A stretch of DNA of 64,000 nucleotides from Haematobia irritans (taxonomy: Eukaryota; Arthropoda; Insecta; Diptera; Muscidae): contig NC_134398.1 of assembly GCF_050003625.1 (NCBI RefSeq), forward strand, positions 21,800,622 through 21,864,621. The letters are read 5' to 3'. Made by a program: the position numbers and the translations under genes. This document shows positions 25,672 through 37,479 of the stretch, one piece after another; the first letter of the stretch is position 1, and every line of letters starts with the position of its first letter. The notes below the pieces were generated by a model. That model saw only the letters and a list, made by a program, of their open reading frames with translations, was not told the origin of the DNA and did not search any database.

Positions 25672-25829
25672 TGTTTTGTTTGTTATTGTTGGTTTCTCTT
25701 CAATCATTATTGTTGTTTTTGATCTCAGCTTAAAACCATGCATTGACTAAACTACAAGTGTAGCTTAACTAACAGAGGAAAAGTATGCTTGTCAAATTTA
25801 TTTGGGCAAAGCCCTATAGACAGCAAACA
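25672..25829. repeat. Copy of the GGGCAAAGCCCTATAGAC repeat (Penelope-like?)
   Basis: Parallels one half of the structure at 31926-32600 and the foldback at 38658-38892: TGTTATTGTTGGTTT, GATCTCAGCTTAAAACCAT, AACAGAGGAAAAG, GTCAAATTTATTTGGGCAAA, then GCCCTATAGAC. It is a partial copy without the GTTTCGG segment. The family identity is unresolved. Confidence 0.55.
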
Positions 25830-26285
25830 CTAAATAACACTAAAATAACATCACATCGAAATATGTATGTAATGCCTAATCAGTGTAGGGGATATTTAAA
25901 AAGATCACTTCTGTCGTATGAAAAGCCCACATTGCTTCCGTATCCCAAAAAATTGGCATTGTATTTTTGGTTACACTTTGTTTGCTGGGCATATATAAAA
26001 ATTATATGAAAAAATAAATAGGAAATTGAAAAAAAAAAAAACAAAGGACTTCGTTTCTGCTGGCAGTTCAAGTTCGAACATGGACTATATCGGCTCAGAT
26101 TTTGATATAAATCCATACTAGCCGATCCCTCGACTTGGGGTATTGAGCGTCTAGACATAGCAATTTTTATGTGATTTGTTAGAATTTCAAAATATTTGAG
26201 GGTATAAATAAGTGTGTCGAATATTGTGTAATTTGGTCCACAGATATAGCCCGATCTCCTAAATTGACTGCTTGAGCTTCTAGAC

Positions 26286-26968
26286 CACGGTTTCCACAGT
26301 TGGTACAATTCTACCCAGATTTTTTATTGCTTGGCAGGTTGGTAGAATTCTTGATGTTTTGGCAGATTTTCCTCTCCAAATAAGAGCTACTTAATTTTCT
26401 TTAGAAATAAAATTTTGACAAAATTTTCGACAGAAATAAACTTTTGGCAAAATTTTCGATACAGATAAAATTTTGGCAAAATTTTCTATATAAATAAAAT
26501 TGTGACAAAATTTTCTATAAAAATAAAATTTTGACAAAATTTTCTATAGAAATAAAATTTTGACAACATTTTCGATAGAAATAAAATTTTGACAAAATTT
26601 TCTATAAAATTAAAAATTTTACAAAATTTTCTACATAAATAAAATGTTCATAAAATTTTCTATAGACATAAAATTTTAACAAAATTTTCTATAGAAATAA
26701 AATTTTGACAACATTTTCTATAGAAATAAAATTTTGACAAAATTTTCTATAGAAATAAAATTTTGACAACATTTTTTATAGATATAAAATTTTAACAAAA
26801 TTTTCGACAGAAATAACATTTTTACAAAATTTTCTATAGAAATAAAATTTTTACAAAATTTTCTATAGAAACAAAATTTTTTATAGAAATAAAATTTAGT
26901 TTCGTAGTGTTTGCTAAAATTTTGTCCAAATTATGGTAGAGTAATTTTTGGCTCAAGTGGCATACGTG
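26286..26968 (-). mobile_element. hAT-like MITE carrying a 29-bp array, perfect 8-bp target duplication
   Basis: 683 bp, starting CACGGTTTCCACAGTTGG and ending CAAGTGGCATACGTG, flanked by a perfect direct repeat TTCTAGAC (26278-26285 and 26969-26976). The target is an internal DINE-like repeat that normally reads GCTTCTAGA, so the empty site can be inferred. The interior is about 530 bp of reverse-orientation 29-bp units between the conserved GTAGAATTCTTGATGTTTTG module on the left and GGTAGAGTAATTTTTGGCTC on the right. Relative to the copy at 46917-49433 it is inverted. No coding capacity. Confidence 0.85.
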
Positions 26969-27045
26969 TTCTAGACACCGAAATTGTCCAGACACCGAAA
27001 TTGGTGTGTATCGGTCCATGTTTTGGTATAGCCTACGAACAATGA

Positions 27046-27885
27046 CACACTTTCTATTATTTGGTAGTTTCGTAAAATTTTTGATGTTTTGGTAGATTTT
27101 CCGCTCTAACTAAGAGCTACTTAATAAATTTCTATAGAAGTAAAATTTTGATAACATTTTCTATAGAAATACAATTTTGACAACATTTTCTATAGAAATA
27201 AAATTTTCTACAGAAATAAAATGTTGACATAATTTTCTATTGATATAAATGAAACTAAAATTTTGTCAAAGTTTTCTATAGAAATAAAATTTTGGCAAAA
27301 TTTTCTATAGAAATAAAATTTTGACTAAATTTTTTATTCAAATAAAATGTTGACAAAATTTTCTATAGCAATATAGTTTTGACAAAAAATGTCTATAGAA
27401 ATATAATTTTGACAAAATTTTCTATAGAAATAAAATTTTGACAAAATAAGATTTTGACAAAATTTGTCTATAGAAATTAAAATTCGACACAAATTGCTAT
27501 AGAAAAAAAAAATGACAAAATTTTCTACAGAAATAAAATTGTGACAAAATTTTTTATAGAAATAAAATTTTGACAAAATTTTCTACAGAAATATAATTGT
27601 GACAAATTTTTCTATAAAAATATAGATTTGACAAATTGTTCTAAAAAAAATTTTTTTTTTGACAAACTTTTCTATAGAAATATAATTTTGAAAAATTTTT
27701 GTATAGAAATATAGTTTGGACTATAGAAATAAAAATTTTGAAAAAAATTTCTATGTAAATAAAAATTTTGACAAAATTTTCTAAAGAAATAAAATTTTCT
27801 ATAGAAATAAAATTTTGTTTGGTAGTTTTTGCTAAAATTTTGTCCAAATTTTGGTAGATAATTTTTGGCTCAAGTGGTAACCTTG
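27046..27885 (-). mobile_element. Second copy of the array-bearing MITE, left end lost
   Basis: Same right-hand structure as 26286-26968: GGTAGATAATTTTTGGCTCA, AGTGGTAACCTTG, followed again by TTCTAGACACCGAAA. The left terminus is truncated; only TTGATGTTTTGGTAGATTTT and TAAGAGCTACTTAAT remain. Sharing the same right-hand flank with its neighbour means that the end plus flank were duplicated together, not inserted twice independently. Confidence 0.65.
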
Positions 27886-27955
27886 TTCTAGACACCGAAA
27901 CTTTTGTCCAATTTGCCTGAAATTCAAAGTTTATAGATATTTTGGGCCCAGAAAT

Positions 27956-29426
27956 AAATTCTTGACTAAATTTATTTTTTAATTTTATTAAATAGTTAAA
28001 GATATCAACTAATTTTTATTATATTTTTAATAAGATGTAACTGTTTATTTAATTAAAATAATTTTTAAAATTTTAATTATGTTAAAAAAATCGATCATTT
28101 TCGATTTGGTTTTTAAATTTTAATTTAAGCAAAAAAATAATTATGCATATAAATTATTTTCATTATTGATTACATTTTCATAATATTTTAGAAACTTAGT
28201 AGACCCCTCTTATACTATAGAGGATATCGAAGATTCAACTTCAATAGAAACAAACACTGAGTATATGTGTGTGTGTGTGTTTTATGGTAATGTTATTTAG
28301 GCCCTATTGTATTTGAGAGTCTTTTTTTGTGTGTTGATGATTGTTATGAACAAAATATGATTTATGAAATTAAGTCTTAAATTAGAGTAAAATTTCGGGA
28401 ATTCATGAGCTGCTGTGCTTTTCAATTGGATGATGTTTGTTTTCCTCTAAAAACCACGAATAGAGTTTCTAACTACTTTGAATGCTTGAGAGATAATTTA
28501 ATACTGTTGAAATGTAGTAGCCGATTTTTTAACGAGTTTTTTTTTTGAAAACTCATTTTCCATTGAATATCAAAGGCTCTTTAGAAATTACACCATTTCA
28601 AGCAAAACCACTTATCCCGAGATTTTCATGAGACAGAAAGATAGACAGGCAGACGGACGGACAGATGGGGACGGGTGTTTGGTATTAATTTTGCTGCTTG
28701 AATTTATTTTGTTTTTCGTTTCTTTTGAGTTGACTTCATCCAGTAAATCTGAAATAAGCATAAAAACTGAAAGTTATTAACAAAATAAATAATGTTGTGG
28801 TGGGTGAGTAGCGGAGAGGGAGAGGGCATATGCGAGCAGTTAGTATTTTCAGCAATTCCCATGTAAATGATTTGTTAAGTGTGGTGTCAACAAGAGCTTT
28901 TGGCCGTGCATCACAAATTGCAGTTTAAAACTCCCTGTATTCCCCCTTCAAGATTATAAGCCTAGATCCACTTTTTGGGGGGGGGTAGAGGGAATTTCAA
29001 TAACAATGGCCTAGTACCGAAACACTTCAAACATACTTAAGAGTGTCAAACGGCAAGAAGTCAAGCAGTGAAGCATTCCAACATCCAACCTCAGTCCTGG
29101 ATCACTGAATGTCTCACACTCATGCCCCACTCATTGTGAGTTGAGAAGAAGCATTGTTCTCGTGATTTTTGGTTTTATTGAAAATTGAATTGCTTTAAAA
29201 AAAAGCAACGAAAATATTTTGGTGTCATTTGTTATCTTTTATTATCGGATGAAATGGGAAGCCTATGAAAACACCATTCAAGATGACAATAATTGGAAGA
29301 TTTTCCTATTGTTTTCATTTGTGGTGTTAAAAGATTTTCTATAATCCATTATACAATTTGGATTTTTGGAGCAGGGTCTTATTTTGTTTTTTTTTTTTTT
29401 TTTAACTTGTAATTGACCTATATTTT
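27956..29426. other. AT-rich unique-looking DNA, no gene
   Basis: About 1.5 kb. It contains a (GT)n run at about 28263-28280, an inverted scrap of the GTCCGTCC/GTCTGTCT motif at about 28633-28665 and a G10 run at about 28976. No ORF or splice pair that I can support. Confidence 0.45.
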
Positions 29427-30780
29427 TATACCCTGCGCCACTCTGTGGAACAGGGTATTATAAGTTAGTGCATATGTTTGTAACACCCAGAAGGAGACGA
29501 GATAGACACATGGTGTCTTTGGCAATAATGCTCAGGGTGGATCCCTGAGTCGATATAACCATGTCCGTCTGTCCGTCCGTCTGTCTGTGAACACATTTTT
29601 GTGATCAAGTCTAGGTCGCAATTTAAGTCCAATCGCCTTCAAATTTGGCACATGATCCTAATTTGGGTCAGAATAGAACCCTATTGGTTTTGGAAGAAAT
29701 CGGTTCAGATTTAGATATATCTTTCGCCCGATATGCACTAATATGGACCCAGCAGCCAGAGTTTTATACAGATTTGCTTGAAATTTTGTACAAACATAAC
29801 ACTTAGTCGTATAGTCAAGTGTGCAAAATTTGATTGAAATCGGTTCAGATTTAGATATAGCTCCCATATATATATCTTTCGCCCGATATGGATTTATATG
29901 GCCACAGAAGCCAGAGTTTTGGCTCAATTTGGTTGAAATTTTGCACAGGGAGTACATTTAGCATTGTTGCTATGCGTGCCAAATTTGGTTGAAATCGGTT
30001 CATATTTAGATATAGCTCCCATATATATCTTTCGCCCGATATGCACTTATATGGACCCAGAAGCCAGAGTTTTATCCCGATTAGCTTGAAATTTTGCACA
30101 AGGAGTACAATTGGTAGTATAGTTATGTGTGCCAAATTTGATTGAAATCGGTTCAGATTTAGATATAGCTTCCATATATATTTTTCGCCCGATATGGACT
30201 TATATGGCCCCAGAAGCAAGAGTTTTGGCCCAATTTGGTTGAAATTGTGCACTAGGAGTACAATTAGTAATATAGTCATGTGTGCCAAATTTGATTGAAA
30301 TCGAAATCAGATTTAGATATAGCTCTCATATATATGTTTTTCTGATTTCGACAAGAATGGTCAAAATACCAACATTTTCCTTGTTAAATCGCCACTGCTT
30401 AGTCTAAAAGTTGTAAAAATGACTCTAATTTTCCTAAACTTCTAATACATATATATCGAGCAATAAATCATAAATAAACTTTTGCGACGTTTGCTTAAAA
30501 TTGCTTCATATTTAAATGTTTCCCATACTTTCTTTTACTAACATTGTGTTCCACCCTAGTGCATTAGCCAACTTAAATTTTGAGTCTATAGATTTTGTAA
30601 AAGTCTATCAAATTCTGTCCAAATCGAGTGATATTTAAATGTATGTATTTGGGACAAACATTTTTATATAGCACCCAACACATTTGACAGATGTGATATG
30701 GTATCGAAAATTTAGATCTACAAAGTGGTGCAGGGTATAATATAGTCGGCCCCGCCCGACTTTAAACTTTCGTTACTTGT
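29427..30780 (+). mobile_element. DINE-1/Helentron-like element (TGCGCCAC type), complete
   Basis: Starts TATACCCTGCGCCACTCTGT and ends GTGGTGCAGGGTATAATATA, then a hairpin AGTCGGCCCCGCCCGACT, then 19 bases to CTTGT. Its head has TAACACCCAGAAGGAGACGA and CATGTCCGTCTGTCCGTC. The interior is about four repeats of 155 bp with TTTAGATATAGCTCCCATAT, TTTCGCCCGATATG and CAGAAGCCAGAGTTTTG. It is the nearly intact sister of 35967-37479. Confidence 0.8.
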
Positions 30781-30959
30781 TTTTATAAAAAATAGATTTT
30801 TTTGTATCCAAATTTTCCATAAATACAATTAATGGGGCATACACCAAAAACCATTTAAGTCTTTGAAATTGCATATACAGCGGTGGTCCAATTAACCCTC
30901 TGACTAACGATGTCCATTTAGGAGGACATTCGGAAAAAAAAACTAATTGAGGTTATTTT

Positions 30960-31925
30960 GCAAAATATTATTCCTATAGAAAATTTTGTCAAAATTTTAT
31001 TTCTATAGAAAATTTTGTCAAAATGTTATTTAAAATAGAAAATGTTTGTCAATATTTGATTTCTATAGCAAATTTTGTCAAAATTGTATTTCTATAGACA
31101 ATTTTGTCAACATTTTATTTCTATAGAAAATTTTGTAAACATTTTATTTCTATAGAAAATTTAGTCAAAATTTTTTATCTATAGAAAATTTTGTTAAAAT
31201 TGTATTTTTATAGAAAATTTTGTCAAAATTGTATTTCGATAGAAAATTTGTTCAAAATTGCATTTCTATACAAAATTTTGTCAAAATTGCATTTCTATAG
31301 AAAATTTTCTTAAAATTTTATTTCTATAAAAAATTTTATCAAAATTTTAGTTTTATAGAAAATTTTGTCAAAATTTTATTTCTACAGAAAATTTTATCAA
31401 AATTTTATTTCTATAGAAAATTTTGTAAACACTTTATTTCTATAGAAAATTTTGCCGAAATTTTATTTTTATAGAAAATTTTGTCAACATTTTATTTCTA
31501 TAGAAAATTTTGTCAAAAATTTATTTCGATAGAAAATTTTGTCAAAATTTTATTTCTATAGAAAATTTTTTCAAAATTTGATTGCTTTAGAAAATTGATT
31601 CAAAATTTTAATTCAATAGAAAATTTTGTCAAAATTTTATTTCTATAAAAAATTTTGTCAACATTTTATTTCTATAGAAAATTTTGTCAAAATGTCATTT
31701 TTATAGAAAATTTTGCCGAAATTTTATTTCTATAGAAAATTTTGTCAACATTTTATTTCTATAGAAAATTGTGTCAACATTTTATTTCTATAGAAAATTT
31801 GGGCAAATTTTATTTCTATAAAAAATTTTATCAAAATTTTAGTTCTATAGAAAATTTTGTCAAAATTTTATTTCTATAGAAAATTTTCTCAAAAGTTTAT
31901 TTCTATAGAAAATTTTGTCAAAATT
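30960..31925 (+). repeat. 29-bp minisatellite array, forward orientation
   Basis: Degenerate TTTCTATAGAAA units; frequent GTCAACATTTT and GCCGAAATTTT variants. It is split from the block at 32601-33885 by the structure at 31926-32600. Confidence 0.95.
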
Positions 31926-32600
31926 TTATTTCGTTTTGTTTTGTTATTGTTGGTTTTGTTCTTTAAGCATTGTTGTTGTTTTTTATTTCAGCTTAATGAG
32001 GAATGTGGTAATTCCGAAACGTGCGTCCATCCAACCATCTTGCAGTCTATAGGGCTTTGCCCAAATAAATTTGACAAACATTCTTTTCCTCTGTTGGTTA
32101 AGCTACAATTGTAGTTTAGTCAATGTATGGTTTTAAGCTGAAATAAAAAACAACAACAATGCTTAAAGAACAAAACCAACAATAACAAAACAAAACAAAT
32201 GGAAAAAGAAGAGGAGGCACGCTCAAAATAAACCCAGCCATGTGAATTCAAATCGATGATTTGACAGTGGCATAGGAAAAGAGATATGTTTGTTTCGAAT
32301 TTATTTCGGCATAAGCCGGCTATCAATGTAAAACCTTTTTTCGGAGGGTTCAAGTGTAGTTTTTGTTGGGTTTAATAAACTGCCTGAATTTATTCTGATA
32401 ATTGGTTGATAGTTTTGCTGCAAGTAGAGGATGCTGATGAGGAATGTGGTAATTCCGAAACGTGCGTCCATCCAACCATCTTGCAGTCTATAGGGCTTTG
32501 CCCAAATAAATTTGACAAACATTCTTTTCCTCTGTTGGTTAAGCTACAATTGTAGTTTAGTCAATGTATGGTTTTAAGCTGAAATAAAAAACAACAACAA
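31926..32600. mobile_element. Element with 164-bp identical direct repeats and inverted flanks (Penelope-like?)
   Basis: Positions 31996-32159 and 32437-32600 are a 164-bp direct repeat that reads identical base for base. Each copy contains GGTAATTCCGAAACGTGCGT, CTATAGGGCTTTGCCCAAAT, CTCTGTTGGTTAAGC and AAGCTGAAATAAAAAAC. In addition, the 60 bases before the first copy (TTGTTATTGTTGGTTTTGTT...) reappear inverted after it (about 32134-32196). A unique 240-bp segment lies between the copies. Direct repeats combined with an inverted extension resemble the pseudo-LTR layout of Penelope-like elements. No reverse transcriptase is present, so the class is only suggested. Confidence 0.6.
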
Positions 32601-33885
32601 ATTTTATTTCTATAAAAAATTTTGTCAAAATTTAATTTTTATAGAGAATTTTATCCAAATTTTATTTTTATACAAAGTTTTGTTAAAATTTTATTTCTAT
32701 AGAAATATTTCTCAAAATTTTATTTTTATAGTAAATTTTGTCAAATTTTATTTCTATAGAAAATTTTGTCAAAATTTTATTTCTATAAAAAATTTTGTCA
32801 AAATGTCATTTTTATAGAAAATTTTGCCGAAATTTTATTTCTATAGAAAATTGTGTCAACATTTTATTTCTATAGAAAATTTTGTAAACATTTTATTTCT
32901 ATAGAAAATTGTGTCAACATTTTATTTCTATAGAAAATTTGGGCAAATTTAATTCTATAGAAAATGTTGGCATCATTTTATTTCGATAGAAAATTTTTTC
33001 AAAATTTTATTTCTATAGAAAATTTGCCAAAATTTTATTGCTTTAGAAAATTTTTGTCCACATTTTATTTCTATAGAAAATTTTGTCAAAATGTTATTTT
33101 TATAGAAAATTTTCCCGAAATTCTATAGAAAATTTTGTCAACATTTTATTTCTACAGAAAATTTTGTAAACATTTTATTTCTATAGAAAATTTTGTCAAC
33201 TTTTTATTTCTATAGAAAATTTTGTCAACGTTTTATTTCTATAGAAAATTTTGGCAAAATTTTAAATCTATAGAAAATTTTGGCAAAATTTTATTTCGAT
33301 AGAAAATGTTTTCAAAATTTTATTTCTATAGAAAATTTTGCCAAAATTTTATTTCTTTAGAAAATTTTTTCAAAATTGCATTTCTTTTAAAAATTTTAGT
33401 TTTGTAGAAAATGTTATCAAAATTTTATTTCTACAGAAAATTTTGTCAACATTTTATTTCTATAGAATATTTTCTGCAAAATTTAATTTTTATAGAGATT
33501 TTTATCAATATTTTATTTCTATAACTAGAATGTTTTGTTAATATTTTATTTCGAAGAAATATTTCTCAAAATTGTATTTTTATAGTAAATTTTGTCCAAA
33601 TTTTATTTCTATTGAAAATGTTGTCAAAATTTTTGTTTCTGTAGTAAATTTGGTCGAAATTTTTTTTTATAGGAAATTTTGTGAAACATATAGAAAATTC
33701 TGTCAAAATTTTATTTGCATAGAAATTTTTGTTATAATTTTATTTCTATAGAAAATTTTGTTAAAATTTTATTTCAATAGAAAATTTTGTCAAAATGTTA
33801 TTTTTATAGAAAATTTTCTCAAAATTTTATTTCTAAAGAAAACGTTATCTAATTTTATTTCTATAGAAAAATTTGTCAATACTCT
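32601..33885 (+). repeat. 29-bp minisatellite array, forward orientation
   Basis: Continues the array of 30960-31925 after the inserted element; the same GTCAACA and GCCGAAA variants occur. It degrades gradually towards 33885. Confidence 0.9.
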
Positions 33886-35226
33886 AATTTAAATAATAAC
33901 TAATTGAATGGTGATTGGGCTTATATTTATCATCAAGTAACCCGCTACGACGAAGAATTTTCAAAGGAAACTAGTATATTTGATTCATGGTGGTGGGTAT
34001 TCAAGATTCTTGTAATAGATTTAAGGAAATTTTTTATTTAAATCATTTTTAAAACTATTTTAAAGACTAAAATCTTAGTGATACAATCGCATATAATCAC
34101 CACTCTCTTAAGAAAACGATCGTGGGAATGTCGTCATTTTAGTCATAGAGTTTTTAAATTTAGTTCGTACATTTTTTTTCAACACTTTTCAAAACATTGA
34201 TGACACCAACAAAGACATCAATGTGAGTGCTAAAAGTTACGCTTCAATGCCAATGTAGGACAGAACAAATAGCAATTGTTCTATAGTTTAAGTTTTGTTT
34301 TATATATTTTTTTGTTTTTGTTTTAAATAAATGACTATAAAAAAACATGTGGTTGATACGCAGACTCTTGCTATGGAGAGATATTTTGAACCTGACCCTA
34401 AGCTGTCATATAGTCTTACATAAATTAAGAACCAATTAATAATATTTATTGATTTTGTAATGTAAATTATGATAGAACCACTAAGAAGCCTCTTCTTGAT
34501 GTCTACGCATCTCGGTTTTTATATAAACAAATTGAATGGCCTGAAAACAAAAATGCAAAGCTTCATTTAATTTCTAAGCGGTCCCTTACTCCAAAAAAGC
34601 GAAAAAAACAAAATACGCAAGAGATCATCGGAAAGAGATAAGATGTCATTTAATTAAATCTAAAATAATAATAAACTAAAGTTGGGGGAAAATTCGTTTT
34701 CTATTCGTTTGAGTTGATTTCAACATTGGATAATGTGGGGTTTTCTAGCAACAGTGATGCTCGAATGCGAGTTCAGTAAATTTTCATAGTTAATTAGTTT
34801 TCATTGTTTTGGCAAATTTTGTTTTTGTTATGCTTAACTAAGAACAAATAGGTCAAAAATGCAATGGGTCAGTATGGGAAACATTAACTCTCTAATGTCC
34901 AAGCATTTAATAAGGAAGCTTTTAGTAAAACAAACCTTAAGACAACAAAAATGGGCAAAATATAAAGAAAAAAATTTTAAAACTATTCGAGAGGCTTTGC
35001 AGCATATGCTGAATTTTATTTTTCTTTTCTTGCTTTTGTGTCGTTAACATTGAAAATTTAATCAGCTGGCAAAAAAATTGGGGCATTAGAGGGTTAAGTT
35101 TCTCTTAGGAGTGATTTCGTTGGTTAATAAACTATGTTTAATTTTATCAGCCGAAAAAATGGACATTAGACACTTGAAGGTCCTATGGAAATCGAGTCCA
35201 ATCTTTACACGAAAAAAAAAATATTA
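33886..35226. other. Unique-looking DNA with a DINE-like tail scrap
   Basis: 33930-34015 is a fragment of the 3' part of the elements at 22377 and 41536 (GAAACTAGTATATTTGATTC, ATGGTGGTGGGTATTCAAGA). The rest is AT-rich. The 62-codon frame at 34859-35047 has no recognisable domain; I do not call it a gene. Confidence 0.45.
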
Positions 35227-35370
35227 CAAGATTTGTCTTTTATATTTCGGGATTGAGCAACCCTAGTGGTGCAATCTGCCAACTGACAGCTCTATCATAA
35301 TGCTTGACAATTTTGAGGTTATAAGTGCTCAGAACTTATAGCAAATTTAAAAATTCATCTCGCTAAAAAA

Positions 35371-35379
35371 ATGGAATTA
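35371..35379 (+). pseudogene. mariner transposase, 5' stub
   Basis: ATG GAA TTA (Met-Glu-Leu) at the expected distance inside the left inverted end. The next bases, TTTCTATAGACAAATTTTG, are minisatellite. It is the severed N-terminus of the fragment at 39565-39854, an inference from position and from the usual start of this transposase family. Confidence 0.5.
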
Positions 35380-35966
35380 TTTCTATAGACAAATTTTGTC
35401 AAAATTTTATTTCTATAGAAAAATTTTTCAAAATTTTATTTCTATAGAAAAATTTTGTCAAAATTTTATTTCTATAGACAAATTTTGTCGAAATTTTATT
35501 TCTATAGAAATATTTTTCAAAATTTTATTTCTATAGAAAATTTTGTCAAAATTTTATTTCTATAGACAAATTTTTGTCAAAATTTTATTTCTATAGACAA
35601 ATTTTGTCAAAATTTTATTTCTATAGAAATATTTTTCAAAATTTTATTTCTATAGAAAAATTTTGTCAAAATTTTATTTCTATAGACAAATTTTGTCGAA
35701 ATTTTATTTCTATAGAAATATTTTTCAAAATTTTATTTCTACAGAAAATTTTGTAAAAGTTTATTTCTATCGATTTTTTTTTCAAATTTTATTTCTATAG
35801 AATTTTTTCAAAATTTTATTTCTATAGAAAAATTTTTCAAAATTTTATTTCTGTAGAAATATTTTTCAAAATTTTATTTCTATAGAAAATTTTGTTAAAA
35901 TTTTATTTCTATAGACAACTTTTTGTCAAAGTTTTATTTCTATAGAAATGTTTTTCAAAATTTTAT
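35380..35966 (+). repeat. 29-bp minisatellite array with dimer/trimer periodicity
   Basis: Unusually clean units alternating between ATAGACAAATTTTGTC, ATAGAAAAATTTTTC and ATAGAAATATTTTTC variants, which repeat in the same order several times between 35380 and 35760. This indicates recent amplification of a multi-unit block. Confidence 0.9.
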
Positions 35967-37479
35967 TATACCCTGCGCCACACTGTGGAACAGGGTATTA
36001 TAAGTTAGTGCATATGTTTGTAACACCCAGAAGGAGACGAGGTAGACATATGGTGTCTTTGGCAATAATGCTCAGAATGGTTCCCTGAGTCGATATAACC
36101 ATGTCCGTCTGTCCGTCCGTCTGTCTGTGAACACATTTTTGTGATCAAAGTCTAGGTCGCAATATAAGTCCAATCGCCTTCAAATTTGGCACGTGTTCCT
36201 AATTTGGGTCAGAATAGAACCCTATTGATTTTGGAAGAAATCGGTTCAGATTTAGATATAGCTCCCATATATATCTTTCGCCCGATATGCACTTATATGG
36301 CCCCAGAAGCCAGAGTTTTGGCGCAATTTGGTTGAAATTTTGCACTAGGAGTACAATTAGTAGTATAGTCATGTGTGACAAATTTGATTGAAATCGGTTC
36401 AGATTTAGATATAGCTCCCATATATATATTTCGCCCGATATGCACTATTATGGTCCTAGAAGCCAGAGTTTTGGTTCAATTTGGTTCAAATTTTGCACAC
36501 GAAGTACAATTCGTAGTACAGTCATGTGTGCCAAATTTGATTAAAATCGGTTCAGATTTAGATATAGCTCCCATATATATCTTTCGCCCGATATGGACTA
36601 ATATGTTTCTAGAAGCCAGAGTTTTGGCCCAATTTGGTTGAAATTTTGCACTAGGAGCACAATTAGTAGTATAGTTAATTGTACTCAATTTGATTGAAAT
36701 CGGTTCAGATTTATATCTCCCATATATATCTTTCGCCCGATATGGACTAATATGGTCCTAGAAGCCAGAGTTTTGGCCCAATTTGGTTGAAATTTTGCAC
36801 TAGAAGTACAATTAGCAGTATAGTCAAGTGTACCAAATTTGGTTGAAATCGGTTCAGATTTAGATATATCTCCCATATATAGTTTTCGCCCGATTTACAC
36901 TCATATGACCACAGAGGCCAATTTTTTTTGCTCCGATGTAGTTGAAATTGTGCACAGGGAGTAGAATTAGCATTGTAGCTATGCGTGCCAAATTTGGTTG
37001 AAATCGGTTCAGATTTAGAAAAAGCTCCCATATATATGTTTTTCTGATTTCGACAAAAATGGTCAAAATACCAACATTTTCCTTGTAAATTCGCCACTGC
37101 TTAGTCGAAAAGTTGTGAAAATGACTCTAATTTCCCTAAACTTCTAATACATATATATCAAGCGATAAATCATAAATAAACTTTTGCGAAGTTTCCTTAA
37201 AATTGCTTCAGATTTAAATGTTTCACATATTTTTTACTAATGTTGTGTTCCACCCTAGTACATTAGCCGACTTAAATGTTGAGTCTATAGATTTTGTAGA
37301 AGTGTATCAAATTCTGTCCAAATCGAGTGATATTTAAATATATGTATTTGGGACAAACCTTTATATATAGCACCCAACACATTTGACGGATGTGATATGG
37401 TATCGAAAATTTAGATCTACAAAGTGGTGCAGGGTATAATATAGTCGGCCCCGCCCGACTTTAGTCTTTCCTTACTTGT
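35967..37479 (+). mobile_element. DINE-1/Helentron-like element (TGCGCCAC type), complete, inside an array
   Basis: Begins TATACCCTGCGCCACACTGT and ends GTGGTGCAGGGTATAATATA, a hairpin AGTCGGCCCCGCCCGACT, then CTTACTTGT. Internal 155-bp repeats as in 29427-30780, with a final repeat of the TTTCGCCCGATTTACACTC type found in 12407-16803, so it looks mosaic. The flanks, CAAAATTTTAT before and TTTTATAGAAA after, join to a normal minisatellite variant without duplication. This again supports T-T insertion. Confidence 0.8.

Larger units (their letters stand above)
26058..27955 (+). mobile_element. Degraded DINE-like repeats hosting the hAT-like MITEs
   Basis: Segments 26058-26285, 26977-27045 and 27886-27955 match the internal repeats of the element at 22377-24318 (ATCGGCTCAGATTTTGATAT, AGCCCGATCTCC, GAGCTTCTAGAC, TATCGGTCCATGTTTTGGTA). 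They are interrupted by the array-bearing elements at 26286 and about 27050. Head and tail are absent. Confidence 0.6.

Noticed and set aside
31996..32600. LTR retrotransposon (direct repeats)
   Set aside because: The repeats do not begin TG or end CA, there is no primer-binding site or polypurine tract and no gag/pol between them; the inverted flanks fit Penelope-like organisation better.
34859..35047. 62-codon frame with KQTLRQQKWAKYKEKNF
   Set aside because: Plausible composition but short, with no motif, splice signals or neighbours to support it.
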